Positions 1 through 5,700 of a stretch of DNA of 13,202 nt are shown here, in pieces. The first letter of the stretch is position 1. Every line of letters begins with the position of its first letter. The notes below the pieces were generated by a model. The model saw nothing but the letters and a program-made list of their open reading frames with translations, was not told the origin of the DNA and ran no database searches. The position numbers and the translations under genes were made by a program. Source of the DNA: an uncultured Lachnospiraceae bacterium (lineage in GTDB: Bacteria; Bacillota; Clostridia; Lachnospirales; Lachnospiraceae); contig CADCQU010000048.1 of the NCBI GenBank assembly GCA_902803635.1, positions 1-13,202 of the forward strand. The letters are read 5' to 3'.

Positions 1-780
1 CAGATTGCGCGGGACATTTGCCAGAAGCACCGCGGGGAGAACGCCATTCTGAAAAATGACCGCCTCATCGATGATCTGGTTCCCCTCCCCTTCTTCGTTC
101 CCTACCTCCGCGCCGACCTCCGCATCGTAGCCAAATGCCGGACGGGATTTACTTCAGGTCTATATTTCCTTGATCTTGTGAACTGGCCCCTTGCCGCCAA
201 CCATGACCTCGACATTTTCCTTTTGGACCACATCGCCCGCTGGGACTTCGACGACCTCATCGATTTTGACCCCAGGGACGTAAAAAAGGCGAACATCCTC
301 CCCAAGCGGAGCATTTTCTCCACCGACGACCTTGTCCGCCTCATGCTGCGCGAGCGCGTGGACACCGCATTCCAAAAAGCCTACAATGTCCCTCTCCGCC
401 ACCTCGGCGTCTCCACCTGGGACCTCCGTTTCCCCCGGAAGGAGCTCATCGCGCTGCCCATCTACTACGCGCAGCTTCCCGCCCGGCGGAGCGACGCTCT
501 CATCCGCATCGCCATCAACGCGACAAATGGCCTCTCCGCGATGGTGATCCGCCGCGGGATTCATTTTCAGACGTTCGACTACGATTCCCGCAATATCCAT
601 CCCTTCGGCGAGGCCACGATGAACTCCATCCCCCTCCCCGTCCATGAACTTTCGGCAAATGAGTCCTACGCCTTCTACGGGGATAATCCCGAGGAGCTTA
701 TGTCCAGCCTTTCGCGAAGGATCCATGCAAATGGCCTCTCCGTCGATATGACCTCCGAGCCGTGGAAGAAGGTGCTGTAA
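1..780 (+). CDS. Hypothetical protein, 5' end outside window
   Basis: The frame is open from base 1 to the TAA at 778-780, giving at least 259 residues. The true start lies upstream, so the internal GTG at 178 is not needed as a start. I do not recognise the family. The visible protein is soluble-looking, with no convincing membrane segment or signal peptide. It mixes charged stretches (FDDLIDFDPRDVKK) with hydrophobic beta-like stretches (RIAINATNGLSAMVIRRG) and ends in a charged tail (EPWKKVL). No nucleotide-binding, metal-binding or catalytic motif stands out. Codon use and base composition match the neighbours, so recent transfer is not suggested. It converges with rseP and both use the terminator at 867-911. 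It carries five copies of the CAAATG/CATTTG word. Coding status is fairly sure; function is unknown. Confidence 0.8.
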   Translation, partial: QIARDICQKHRGENAILKNDRLIDDLVPLPFFVPYLRADLRIVAKCRTGFTSGLYFLDLVNWPLAANHDLDIFLLDHIARWDFDDLIDFDPRDVKKANILPKRSIFSTDDLVRLMLRERVDTAFQKAYNVPLRHLGVSTWDLRFPRKELIALPIYYAQLPARRSDALIRIAINATNGLSAMVIRRGIHFQTFDYDSRNIHPFGEATMNSIPLPVHELSANESYAFYGDNPEELMSSLSRRIHANGLSVDMTSEPWKKVL

Positions 781-813
781 AATAGTGTAGAGGGAACCTC
801 TAACCTCCCTCGC

Positions 814-856
814 GAGCCGTGTGCTGCCGAAGGCAGCTACATTCCTTACGCGGCTC
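814..856. other. Stem-loop between the + gene and the shared terminator
   Basis: GAGCCG (814-819) can pair with CGGCTC (851-856). Inside it lies a compact hairpin, GCTGCC-GAA-GGCAGC (823-837). The GAA loop resembles that of the double-hairpin repeats beside lplA, but the flanks do not match them. It could be a degraded repeat or a structure protecting the 3' end of the upstream transcript. No T-tract follows, so it is not itself a classical terminator. Confidence 0.45.
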
Positions 857-866
857 TGTGAATATA

Positions 867-911
867 AAAGAGCGGTTCCGAGACTTGTAATCTTCGGAAC
901 CGCTCTTTTTT
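867..911. terminator. Bidirectional Rho-independent terminator
   Basis: A perfect 15-bp stem (867-881 with 894-908) encloses a 12-nt loop. On the + strand it runs into six T residues (906-911), ending the gene at 1-780. On the - strand it is followed by TTTTATATT and begins directly after the rseP stop codon (910-912). The two converging units therefore share it. Confidence 0.92.
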
Positions 912-2241
912 ACCTTCCAATAATCCGCGTGATATCGTTGAAGAGGACATAAACGGCGAGGAGGGCGAGGAGCGCGACCGCGACCAGCTGCACGGTCATC
1001 TCGACCTTCTTGTTGAGGGGCTTCCTCCGGATGGCCTCCACGGCAAAGAAGAGGAGCCGCCCGCCGTCAAGGGCCGGAATCGGCAGAAGATTGATCACGC
1101 CAAGGTTCGCGGAGAGAAGGACGATCATGTTCAGCATGTTGAGCCAGGTCATGAGCGGCCCCTCGTCCTTCACCGCATCGTAAGTCGTACCCACGACATC
1201 CACGATGCCTACCGGGCCCGAGAGGTCATTCACCGAAAAGCGTCCCGTAAACATCGCCGCAAGCGAGCGAAGCGTCGTCACGATCCAGTAGCGGATTTCA
1301 GAGATGCCGTAGCGGAGGACGCCAAGCGGCGTGGTCTTCTCACGGCCGAGGTTGTACGAAAAACCAAGCTTAATCTCGCTGCTCTCGTAGGGAGTGAACG
1401 ACGTCGTGGAGGCATTTCCATCATGCGTGTAGCCGACCTCCACCTTGGAGCCGTCCATCGGGTGCGCCTGGAAGTATTCGTTCAAGGCCCGCCCGGACGT
1501 AATCTCGTTGCCATCGATGGACGTGATCACATCCCCTGTGCGAAGGCCGGCCCCGTAGGCCGGCGAACCCTCGCTGACCGTACTCAATTTGCAGGGATTT
1601 TCGTCCGCCATGTAGCTGATGCCCATCATGTAGCGGTACGACTTGGCCGGCGTGTATTTGATCTCCTGCTCCTGGCCGTCGCGCTTCACCTTGAGCGTGA
1701 CAAGTTCCCCTTCCTTTAAATCGTTAAATGTAAACCAGGAGTCCACGTCCCGGCCGATGACCGTGCGCTGGCCCATGAATTCCACAATCTCGTCCCCGGC
1801 CTTAAGACCAGCCTCCGCGGCCGGCGAACCCTCGGTCACCGCCACGACCTTCGCCGGGTCATAGCCAATGACGCTGATGATGATCACCGCGCAGATAAAG
1901 GACAGAAGGAAGTTGAAAAATGGCCCCGCGAAAATGATGGCCGCCCGCTTTCCAAGCGACGCGGCCTGGAAAGAGCCCTTCTCCGGCTCCTTCGGCGGAC
2001 CGTCCTCGTCTTCCTCCTCCTCGTCAAGGTCGTACATGCCTTTCATTTGACAGGAACCGCCGAAGAGAAGGAGCTTTAAGGAATAGCGGGTGCCCCGGAA
2101 TTTGCCGGAAAGAAGCCTGGGGCCGAAGCCCATCGAAAACTCCTCCACCTCCACGCCATTCAGCTTCGCAACAATAAAGTGCCCAAACTCATGGAAGAGG
2201 ATGAGCAGCGAAAAAATGAGAAACGCGATCAGCCATTTCAT
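910..2241 (-). CDS. rseP: RseP/RasP site-2 intramembrane zinc metalloprotease
   Basis: Membrane-embedded protease that cuts transmembrane substrates after a first cleavage, typically anti-sigma factors and signal-peptide remnants. The 443-residue protein has HEFGH at residues 17-21 (zinc ligands and catalytic Glu) in the first membrane helix, and the second conserved motif NLLPIPALDGG at 384-394. Further membrane segments lie near 101-126 and 416-434. Two PDZ-like domains follow each other at about 130-200 (EGSPAAEAGLKAGD) and 216-285 (EGSPAYGAGLRTGD). A very acidic patch (DLDEEEEDED) sits at 71-80. I chose the ATG at 2239-2241 because MKWLIAFLIF is the normal N-terminus and AGGA lies about 11 nt upstream; a longer frame to 2304 would prepend 21 residues that overlap the promoter. 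cdsA lies upstream, as is usual in Bacillota. Membership is very secure; the substrate is unknown. Confidence 0.96.
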   Translation of the reverse strand: MKWLIAFLIFSLLILFHEFGHFIVAKLNGVEVEEFSMGFGPRLLSGKFRGTRYSLKLLLFGGSCQMKGMYDLDEEEEDEDGPPKEPEKGSFQAASLGKRAAIIFAGPFFNFLLSFICAVIIISVIGYDPAKVVAVTEGSPAAEAGLKAGDEIVEFMGQRTVIGRDVDSWFTFNDLKEGELVTLKVKRDGQEQEIKYTPAKSYRYMMGISYMADENPCKLSTVSEGSPAYGAGLRTGDVITSIDGNEITSGRALNEYFQAHPMDGSKVEVGYTHDGNASTTSFTPYESSEIKLGFSYNLGREKTTPLGVLRYGISEIRYWIVTTLRSLAAMFTGRFSVNDLSGPVGIVDVVGTTYDAVKDEGPLMTWLNMLNMIVLLSANLGVINLLPIPALDGGRLLFFAVEAIRRKPLNKKVEMTVQLVAVALLALLAVYVLFNDITRIIGR

Positions 2242-2283
2242 AGAAGAAAGAATCCTTTCGTAGATAATTTTGAAAAATATATC

Positions 2284-2311
2284 AGTATAAATGAGCAAAT
2301 GCAATCCGCAA
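2284..2311 (-). promoter_or_regulatory. Candidate sigma-A-type promoter for rseP
   Basis: Read on the - strand, TTGCGG (2306-2311) and TATACT (2284-2289) are separated by 16 nt. Transcription would start near 2277, giving a leader of about 36 nt before the rseP ATG. The -10 is strong and the -35 matches only its first half. The region between cdsA and rseP is AT-rich compared with the genes. Confidence 0.5.
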
Positions 2312-2340
2312 AGATTTCATTCGTTCACTACAAAACAGCA

Positions 2341-2366
2341 AGGAAACGCCGGCAAAGGCGTTTCCT
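2341..2366 (-). terminator. Probable terminator after cdsA
   Basis: A 10-bp perfect stem AGGAAACGCC / GGCGTTTCCT with a 6-nt loop lies in the 283-nt cdsA-rseP gap. On the - strand it is followed by TGCTGTTTTG, a weak U-tract. It lies upstream of the candidate rseP promoter, suggesting that cdsA and rseP are only partly coupled. The rest of the gap (2367-2524) has no gene. It does contain a stretch near 2444-2473 (GCTTCGCTCAAAATGACA) that looks like a fragment of a dispersed intergenic repeat. Confidence 0.55.
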
Positions 2367-2524
2367 CTGCAAATCCTACACTATCAAATTTCCATGTCTT
2401 TTCTGTGACGGAGAAAGAAAGTGGATATAAAAAATCTTATGAAGGTATTGCTTCGCTCAAAATGACAAGCCTTTTGTGCAGAAGACGAATCATTTTATGC
2501 GTTCAACCTTACATCTCGAAAAAC

Positions 2525-3361
2525 TCACATCAGCCCGGTCGACGGCAGGAATACGAGGGCGAGGAAATAGATGACCGGGGCCGTGAAGAGCATGCTGTCA
2601 AAACGGTCCAGGATGCCGCCGTGGCCCGGGATGAGCCGTCCGTAGTCCTTGATGCCCTTGTCGCGCTTGATGCCGGAGGCAGCAAGGTCGCCGATGATGG
2701 AGATGAGGGCTCCCGCCGCTCCAATCACGGCATAAATGACGACCGGCTGCTGCACGATGAGGGCATAGATGATGCCGAGGACGGCCGCGCCGACGATGCC
2801 GCCAATCGCGCCTTCTACCGACTTCTTCGGGCTAAGGTGCGGCGACATTTTATGCTTTCCGATGAGGACGCCCGTGCAGTACGCCAAGGTGTCCGCGCCC
2901 CAGGAGCTGATGAAGATCAGCACGACGATGATGAGGCCGTTGGGCCTCTCCCGAACGAGGTAGAGGCAGCCGAGCGGAAGGGTCAGATACGCCATTCCAA
3001 AGAAGGCCCCCATGACCTGGTCGGCGTGGAACTTCGGGTAGGTCAGTACATAGACCGCAAGGACCAGAAGGAGCGTCAGGATCACGCTGACAAGCAGGTA
3101 CTTCTCGCCAAAGATGAACAGGACAACCTCGTACACGATCGCGCCCACATAGGCCGCCGCAAGGAGGATGTTCATCTTCCCGAGGCTCTTCCCCTTTGTG
3201 GCAAGCTCGCCTCCCGTAAGCCCGATCGCGCTGTAGAGCTCCCACATCCCGACCAGCGTCAGGAACGCGATGGTGACCATGAGCACCGGCCCGCCCAGAA
3301 GGACGATGCCGACCGCAAGGGCTACAAGAACAATCCCGCTAATCAATCTGGTAACAAACAT
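2525..3361 (-). CDS. cdsA: Phosphatidate cytidylyltransferase (CDP-diglyceride synthase)
   Basis: Integral membrane enzyme joining CTP and phosphatidic acid to give CDP-diacylglycerol, the precursor of acidic phospholipids. The 278-residue product is a run of hydrophobic helices and ends with the family signature at about 229-255: SGIKRDKGIKDYGRLIPGHG followed by GILDRFD, including the conserved KD, PGHGG and DRxD elements that bind Mg2+ and substrate. I chose the ATG at 3359-3361 (MFVTRLISGIVL) because AGGAAGGG precedes it at about 7 nt and family members begin this way. Upstream in-frame ATGs at 3385 and 3466 would add 8 or 35 polar residues. In most Bacillota this gene sits directly after uppS and before dxr; here neither is adjacent. 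Length is normal for the family. Confidence 0.96.
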   Translation of the reverse strand: MFVTRLISGIVLVALAVGIVLLGGPVLMVTIAFLTLVGMWELYSAIGLTGGELATKGKSLGKMNILLAAAYVGAIVYEVVLFIFGEKYLLVSVILTLLLVLAVYVLTYPKFHADQVMGAFFGMAYLTLPLGCLYLVRERPNGLIIVVLIFISSWGADTLAYCTGVLIGKHKMSPHLSPKKSVEGAIGGIVGAAVLGIIYALIVQQPVVIYAVIGAAGALISIIGDLAASGIKRDKGIKDYGRLIPGHGGILDRFDSMLFTAPVIYFLALVFLPSTGLM

Positions 3362-3481
3362 AACCTTTCCCTTCCTCTCATCCATTTTCGTCCCTTGGGC
3401 AAACAGCCTATCGTTTTCCCTCCGAACTGCCGATAATCTATCTGGCAAATGAGAACCGCCGGTCATCCCGGCATTTCCCCT

Positions 3482-3512
3482 ATTCTACCACACTTTTCCC
3501 AAAAATGGGAAA
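3482..3512 (-). promoter_or_regulatory. Candidate cdsA promoter overlapped by a palindrome
   Basis: On the - strand TAGAAT (3482-3487) is a good -10 about 120 nt before the cdsA start. Just upstream is an inverted repeat TTTCCCA-TTTT-TGGGAAA (3495-3512) that would cover the weak -35 region, so it could be an operator. On the + strand the same hairpin is followed by a T-rich run (TTTTTGTTTTGTTGTTTT), the form of a terminator, but no + gene ends here. The two readings compete; neither is certain. Confidence 0.35.
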
Positions 3513-3540
3513 GTTTTTGTTTTGTTGTTTTGGTAAAACA

Positions 3541-4239
3541 TCAGACCAGCAACAGCGTCTCCGCCTTCTTGAGCCTGCGGCGGTATTGGAGGTAGAAGTC
3601 CTTCGTCCCGTCGTACGGAAGTAAATAAAATACTTTCAGTAAGACCATGCATTTTTCCTTGAAATCTGCGGCCTCCGTATCGGAGAATTTTTTCCGCAGC
3701 TTCGCAAGGAAATCGTGCCAGGAGAGAAGGAAGGCCTCGTAGGCGGGCAGCTCGGGCACATCTAAATAGGAAGAAATCCGAACTTTTGTTCTGGTCTTGC
3801 CCGGACAGGCCGCCGGGAGCACAAAATACGAAAAACCGCCATCGTGGTACTGCCTCCCGAGCGGGAAGAGCCGGCAAAGCCCCGGCCGAAAGGCGTGAAT
3901 CTGGCAGCGCCCGTCCTCCCCCAAAAACGCGCAGGCCTCTTCTTTCATCGACATATTTGACGAAATGGCACCCGAACCGTTCGCTCCGCTGGACACTGTC
4001 TCATCCTGCTTCTTCATTGACAAATGCGGCAAAATCACGCCCCGCCCAAGCACGAGGTCCACCTCCTTCGAAAGAAGGTCCTCAAATGACCGGCCGAGGC
4101 CATTTGTCAAATGAAAAACGTCCCAGGGGTCGAGCAGGATGGAATCTCCCATCCCGCGGCAGCACTCCCCGCAGCCCTCGCAGGATGCGCACGCAACCCG
4201 CGCCAGATCCCGTGCCTGTAATTTTCTTCCATCGCTCAT
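3541..4239 (-). CDS. YkgJ-type cysteine-cluster protein (zinc/iron-chelating domain)
   Basis: The 232-residue protein carries the hallmark cysteine pattern of the YkgJ/CxxCxxCC family. C17, C20, C23, C26 and C27 lie in CASCEGCGECCRG; C103, C112 and C122 follow in CAFLGEDGRCQIHAFRPGLC; C145 lies in PAACPG. These residues are thought to bind Zn or an Fe-S centre. The family's biochemical role is poorly defined; some relatives are linked to flagellin N-methylation (FliB), but there is no flagellar context here. Residues about 74-100 (rich in Ser, Gly, Lys) look like an inserted linker between the two cysteine groups. The start at 4237-4239 was chosen for the GGAGG eight nt upstream; a longer frame to 4323 lacks such a site. 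The gene is divergent from lplA. Family call is secure; function is open. Confidence 0.85.
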   Translation of the reverse strand: MSDGRKLQARDLARVACASCEGCGECCRGMGDSILLDPWDVFHLTNGLGRSFEDLLSKEVDLVLGRGVILPHLSMKKQDETVSSGANGSGAISSNMSMKEEACAFLGEDGRCQIHAFRPGLCRLFPLGRQYHDGGFSYFVLPAACPGKTRTKVRISSYLDVPELPAYEAFLLSWHDFLAKLRKKFSDTEAADFKEKCMVLLKVFYLLPYDGTKDFYLQYRRRLKKAETLLLV

Positions 4240-4346
4240 GGACGTTTCCTCCACCTTCCCTACAAGACAAACCCTTGATGATGTGCTCTCCGTACACCTT
4301 GCCATTGCATGTTTTCTGCACATCTTTCCCGCATGACAAATCCTGA

Positions 4347-4369
4347 ATGCTATGTTATAGTAACAGCAT
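4347..4369. promoter_or_regulatory. Imperfect palindrome between divergent genes, possible operator
   Basis: The core GTTA-TAG-TAAC (4354-4364) is a perfect half-site pair, flanked by ATGCT (4347-4351) and AGCAT (4365-4369). On the - strand it includes TATAAC, which could be a -10 for the YkgJ-type gene about 110 nt downstream. A palindrome over a promoter suggests a repressor site. No protein-specific consensus is recognised. Confidence 0.35.
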
Positions 4370-4410
4370 TAAGCTAAACTTTACGTATATCTTCTTTCAA
4401 ACATGCCGCC

Positions 4411-4469
4411 GCTCCTCTTGCCTCCCCCTCAAGGGGGAGGTGGCACGGCGAAGCCGTGACGGAGAGGGG
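4411..4469 (+). repeat. Double-hairpin repeat, type A (upstream of lplA)
   Basis: The unit is GCTCCTCTTG, a stem CCTCCCCCT/AGGGGGAGG (4421-4440), a second stem CACGGC-GAA-GCCGTG (4444-4458), then ACGGAGAGGGG. It matches, in inverted orientation, the split copy at 5388-5399 plus 5459-5497. It fits a short non-coding interspersed element that cannot move itself (MITE- or REP-like). The rest of the 359-nt gap between 4240 and 4598 holds a small hairpin CAAGGG-AAC-CCCTTG (4477-4491) and AT-rich promoter sequence, but no gene. Confidence 0.75.
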
Positions 4470-4553
4470 CCTTTGTCAAGGGAACCCCTTGTCATAGGAA
4501 GACTAAGACATTAGAAGAAAGACATTCCTAAATAAGTATCATACCGGAAATAT

Positions 4554-4565
4554 TATACTTACAAT
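4554..4565 (+). promoter_or_regulatory. Candidate -10 region for lplA
   Basis: The AT-rich stretch before lplA contains overlapping -10-like hexamers TATACT (4554-4559) and TACAAT (4560-4565), 34-40 nt before the start codon. No good -35 lies 16-18 nt upstream, so the promoter is weak, activator-dependent, or elsewhere in the AT-rich block at 4500-4598. Confidence 0.3.
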
Positions 4566-4598
4566 ATTCAACCGATAGAAAACGAGGTTTAAATATAT

Positions 4599-5369
4599 AT
4601 GATTACATATTTCCATGTCTCCGAAAGCACCGATGCCTCGTGGAACCTTGCCTTCGAAGAGTATCTTCTCCGAAACGTCCGCGACGGAGAGATTTTTCTG
4701 CTCTGGCGGAACGACCGGAGCGTGATCCTCGGCAAGAACCAGGTGGCCGCCGCGGAGGTCGATCTCGGCTTTGCGCGGGAAAATGGCATTCGGGTTTATC
4801 ACCGGATCACCGGCGGCGGAGCGGTCTACCATGATTTGGGTAATGTCAACTTTAGCCGTATCGTGGATTATGACCCCGAAAGTCCGCCACGCCTTGCCAA
4901 CCTTCTCTCTCCGATTGTCAATGCCCTTTGGCAAATGGGCCTTCCCGCGGTCACGAGCAGCCGGAACGACCTTTTGGTGGATGGCAAAAAGATTTGCGGC
5001 ACAGCCTATGCCATTGATAAAGGCCACGCAGCTCGCACGGCCGGCTCTTCCCTGCTTTCTGTTTCGTCGAACAGCCAAATCCTCAGCAGAGACGACATGG
5101 AGCATCCGAAGAACGACCGTCTCCTCGTCCACGGCTGCCTTCTCTTTTCGGTCGACCTCACTCTTCTCTCCCGTGTTCTTACGCCGCCGCCCGAAAAACT
5201 CGCAAGGCATGGCATCCCCTCGGTTCGAAGCAGGGTCGCGCGTATCGCGGACTATCTGCCGGGGCTTTCCGTGGAGGATTTTATGGGGAGGCTCGCCGCG
5301 TCCATTCGGGAGGGCAGGGAGGTGGTTCCGCTGGCTGGCAGGGTAGGGAGCAAAATCGATGCTCTCTGA
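4599..5369 (+). CDS. lplA: Short lipoate-protein ligase A family protein
   Basis: Attaches lipoate (through lipoyl-AMP) or a related acyl group to a lysine of a lipoyl domain. The 256-residue protein shows the BPL/LplA/LipB fold motifs: RITGGGAVYHDLGNVNFS at 69-86 and NDLLVDGKKICG at 123-134, where K131 matches the catalytic lysine. HGCLLFSVDLTLL at 179-191 has Cys where Thr is usual. About 43 residues separate K131 motif and HG motif; in E. coli LplA the gap is roughly ten, so there is an insertion rich in Ser/Asp/His. The C-terminal accessory domain of E. coli LplA and Bacillus LplJ (about 330-340 residues in total) is missing. The ATG at 4599 follows GAGG by 11 nt. The obvious local substrate is the lipoyl domain on E3. 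An octanoyl- or lipoyl-transferase (LipM/LipL type) is an alternative. Confidence 0.85.
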   Translation: MITYFHVSESTDASWNLAFEEYLLRNVRDGEIFLLWRNDRSVILGKNQVAAAEVDLGFARENGIRVYHRITGGGAVYHDLGNVNFSRIVDYDPESPPRLANLLSPIVNALWQMGLPAVTSSRNDLLVDGKKICGTAYAIDKGHAARTAGSSLLSVSSNSQILSRDDMEHPKNDRLLVHGCLLFSVDLTLLSRVLTPPPEKLARHGIPSVRSRVARIADYLPGLSVEDFMGRLAASIREGREVVPLAGRVGSKIDAL

Positions 5370-5391
5370 GGAGCCTTTATGTAGGCTCCTC
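5368..5391 (+). other. Hairpin overlapping the lplA stop
   Basis: GAGGAGCCT (5368-5376) and AGGCTCCTC (5383-5391) form a perfect 9-bp stem with a 6-nt loop, starting within the lplA stop codon TGA (5367-5369). No T-tract follows, so it is at most a weak terminator. Its right arm runs into the disrupted type A repeat, so it may be part of the repeat cluster and help end the lplA mRNA. Confidence 0.5.
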
Positions 5392-5497
5392 TCCGTCACA
5401 CTTGGCTCCCCCTTTGGGGGAGCTGTCAGTGCCGAAGGCACTGACTGAGAGGGTATACGCCGTGCCACCTCCCCCTGTAGGGGGAGGCAAGAGGAGC
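5388..5497 (-). repeat. Type A repeat, inverted and split by a type B repeat
   Basis: Read against the copy at 4411-4469, CCTCTCCGTCAC (5388-5399) matches the reversed right end. GCCGTGCCACCTCCCCCT then AGGGGGAGGCAAGAGGAGC (5459-5497) matches the reversed remainder, with stem CCTCCCCCT/AGGGGGAGG (5468-5487). The intervening 5400-5458 is a different family member. lplA therefore lies between inverted type A copies. The stretch 5370-5700 contains no gene, only this repeat cluster, the lpd terminator and the duplicated lpd tail. Confidence 0.7.
5402..5453 (+). repeat. Double-hairpin repeat, type B, nested in type A
   Basis: Stem one is GCTCCCCC-TTT-GGGGGAGC (5405-5423); stem two is GTCAGTGCC-GAA-GGCACTGAC (5425-5445); the unit ends TGAGAGGG. 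The architecture equals type A (CTTG, C-rich stem, second stem with GAA loop, GAGAGGG end), but the stem sequences differ. A and B look like diverged members of one element family. I recall similar GC-rich elements from other gut Firmicutes; that is recollection, not a search. Confidence 0.7.
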
Positions 5498-5528
5498 GAC
5501 CGCCTTAAGCAACACACATCTTCCCACT

Positions 5529-5580
5529 GCGAGGGGGCAAGAGGCATTCCTCGTTCCCGAGGGGGAGGCAAGAGGAGCGG
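5529..5580 (-). repeat. Partial, degraded type A repeat copies
   Basis: AGGGGGAGGCAAGAGGAGCG at 5560-5579 is identical over 20 nt to 5479-5498 in the split type A copy. A further fragment, GCGAGGGGGCAAGAGG (5529-5544), looks like another decayed piece. The other halves of both units are missing. Confidence 0.55.
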
Positions 5581-5591
5581 GTGCCATTAGG

Positions 5592-5621
5592 AAAAGCAGG
5601 GGACAGGATGCCCCTGCTTTT
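5592..5621 (-). terminator. Terminator of the pyrH-to-lpd array
   Basis: AAAAGCAGGGG (5592-5602) and CCCCTGCTTTT (5611-5621) form an 11-bp stem with an 8-nt loop, about 80 nt past the lpd stop. On the - strand the stem ends in CTTTT; on the + strand a T-run (5618-5622) follows, so it could act both ways. Confidence 0.75.
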
Positions 5622-5629
5622 TACCTTCT

Positions 5630-5656
5630 TTATTTTCTCCTCTGTGGCAGGTTCGG
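5630..5656 (-). repeat. Duplicate of the lpd 3' end
   Basis: Positions 5630-5656 match 5701-5727 (the last codons and stop of lpd) at 24 of 27 positions by eye. Similarity continues with gaps to about 5690. On the - strand both copies encode NLPQRRK and a TAA stop, but the 71-nt offset puts the second copy out of frame with lpd. It is a decayed tandem duplication lying between the lpd stop and its terminator. Confidence 0.75.
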
Positions 5657-5700
5657 ATTCTCGTTCCGACGGGTCTCTGCAAGGCGCAGGCGAGCCCTCC

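Noticed and set aside
2291..3436. 381-codon + strand frame opposite cdsA
   Set aside because: Antisense to a clear cdsA; the charged, repetitive translation has no recognisable fold and no good ribosome site.
4539..5468. 309-codon - strand frame opposite lplA
   Set aside because: lplA has family motifs on the + strand; the opposite frame has none and runs through the repeat.
4411..5580. CRISPR-like repeats near lplA
   Set aside because: Copies are few, differ in orientation and spacing, and have no unique spacers of constant length; they are double-hairpin interspersed elements.
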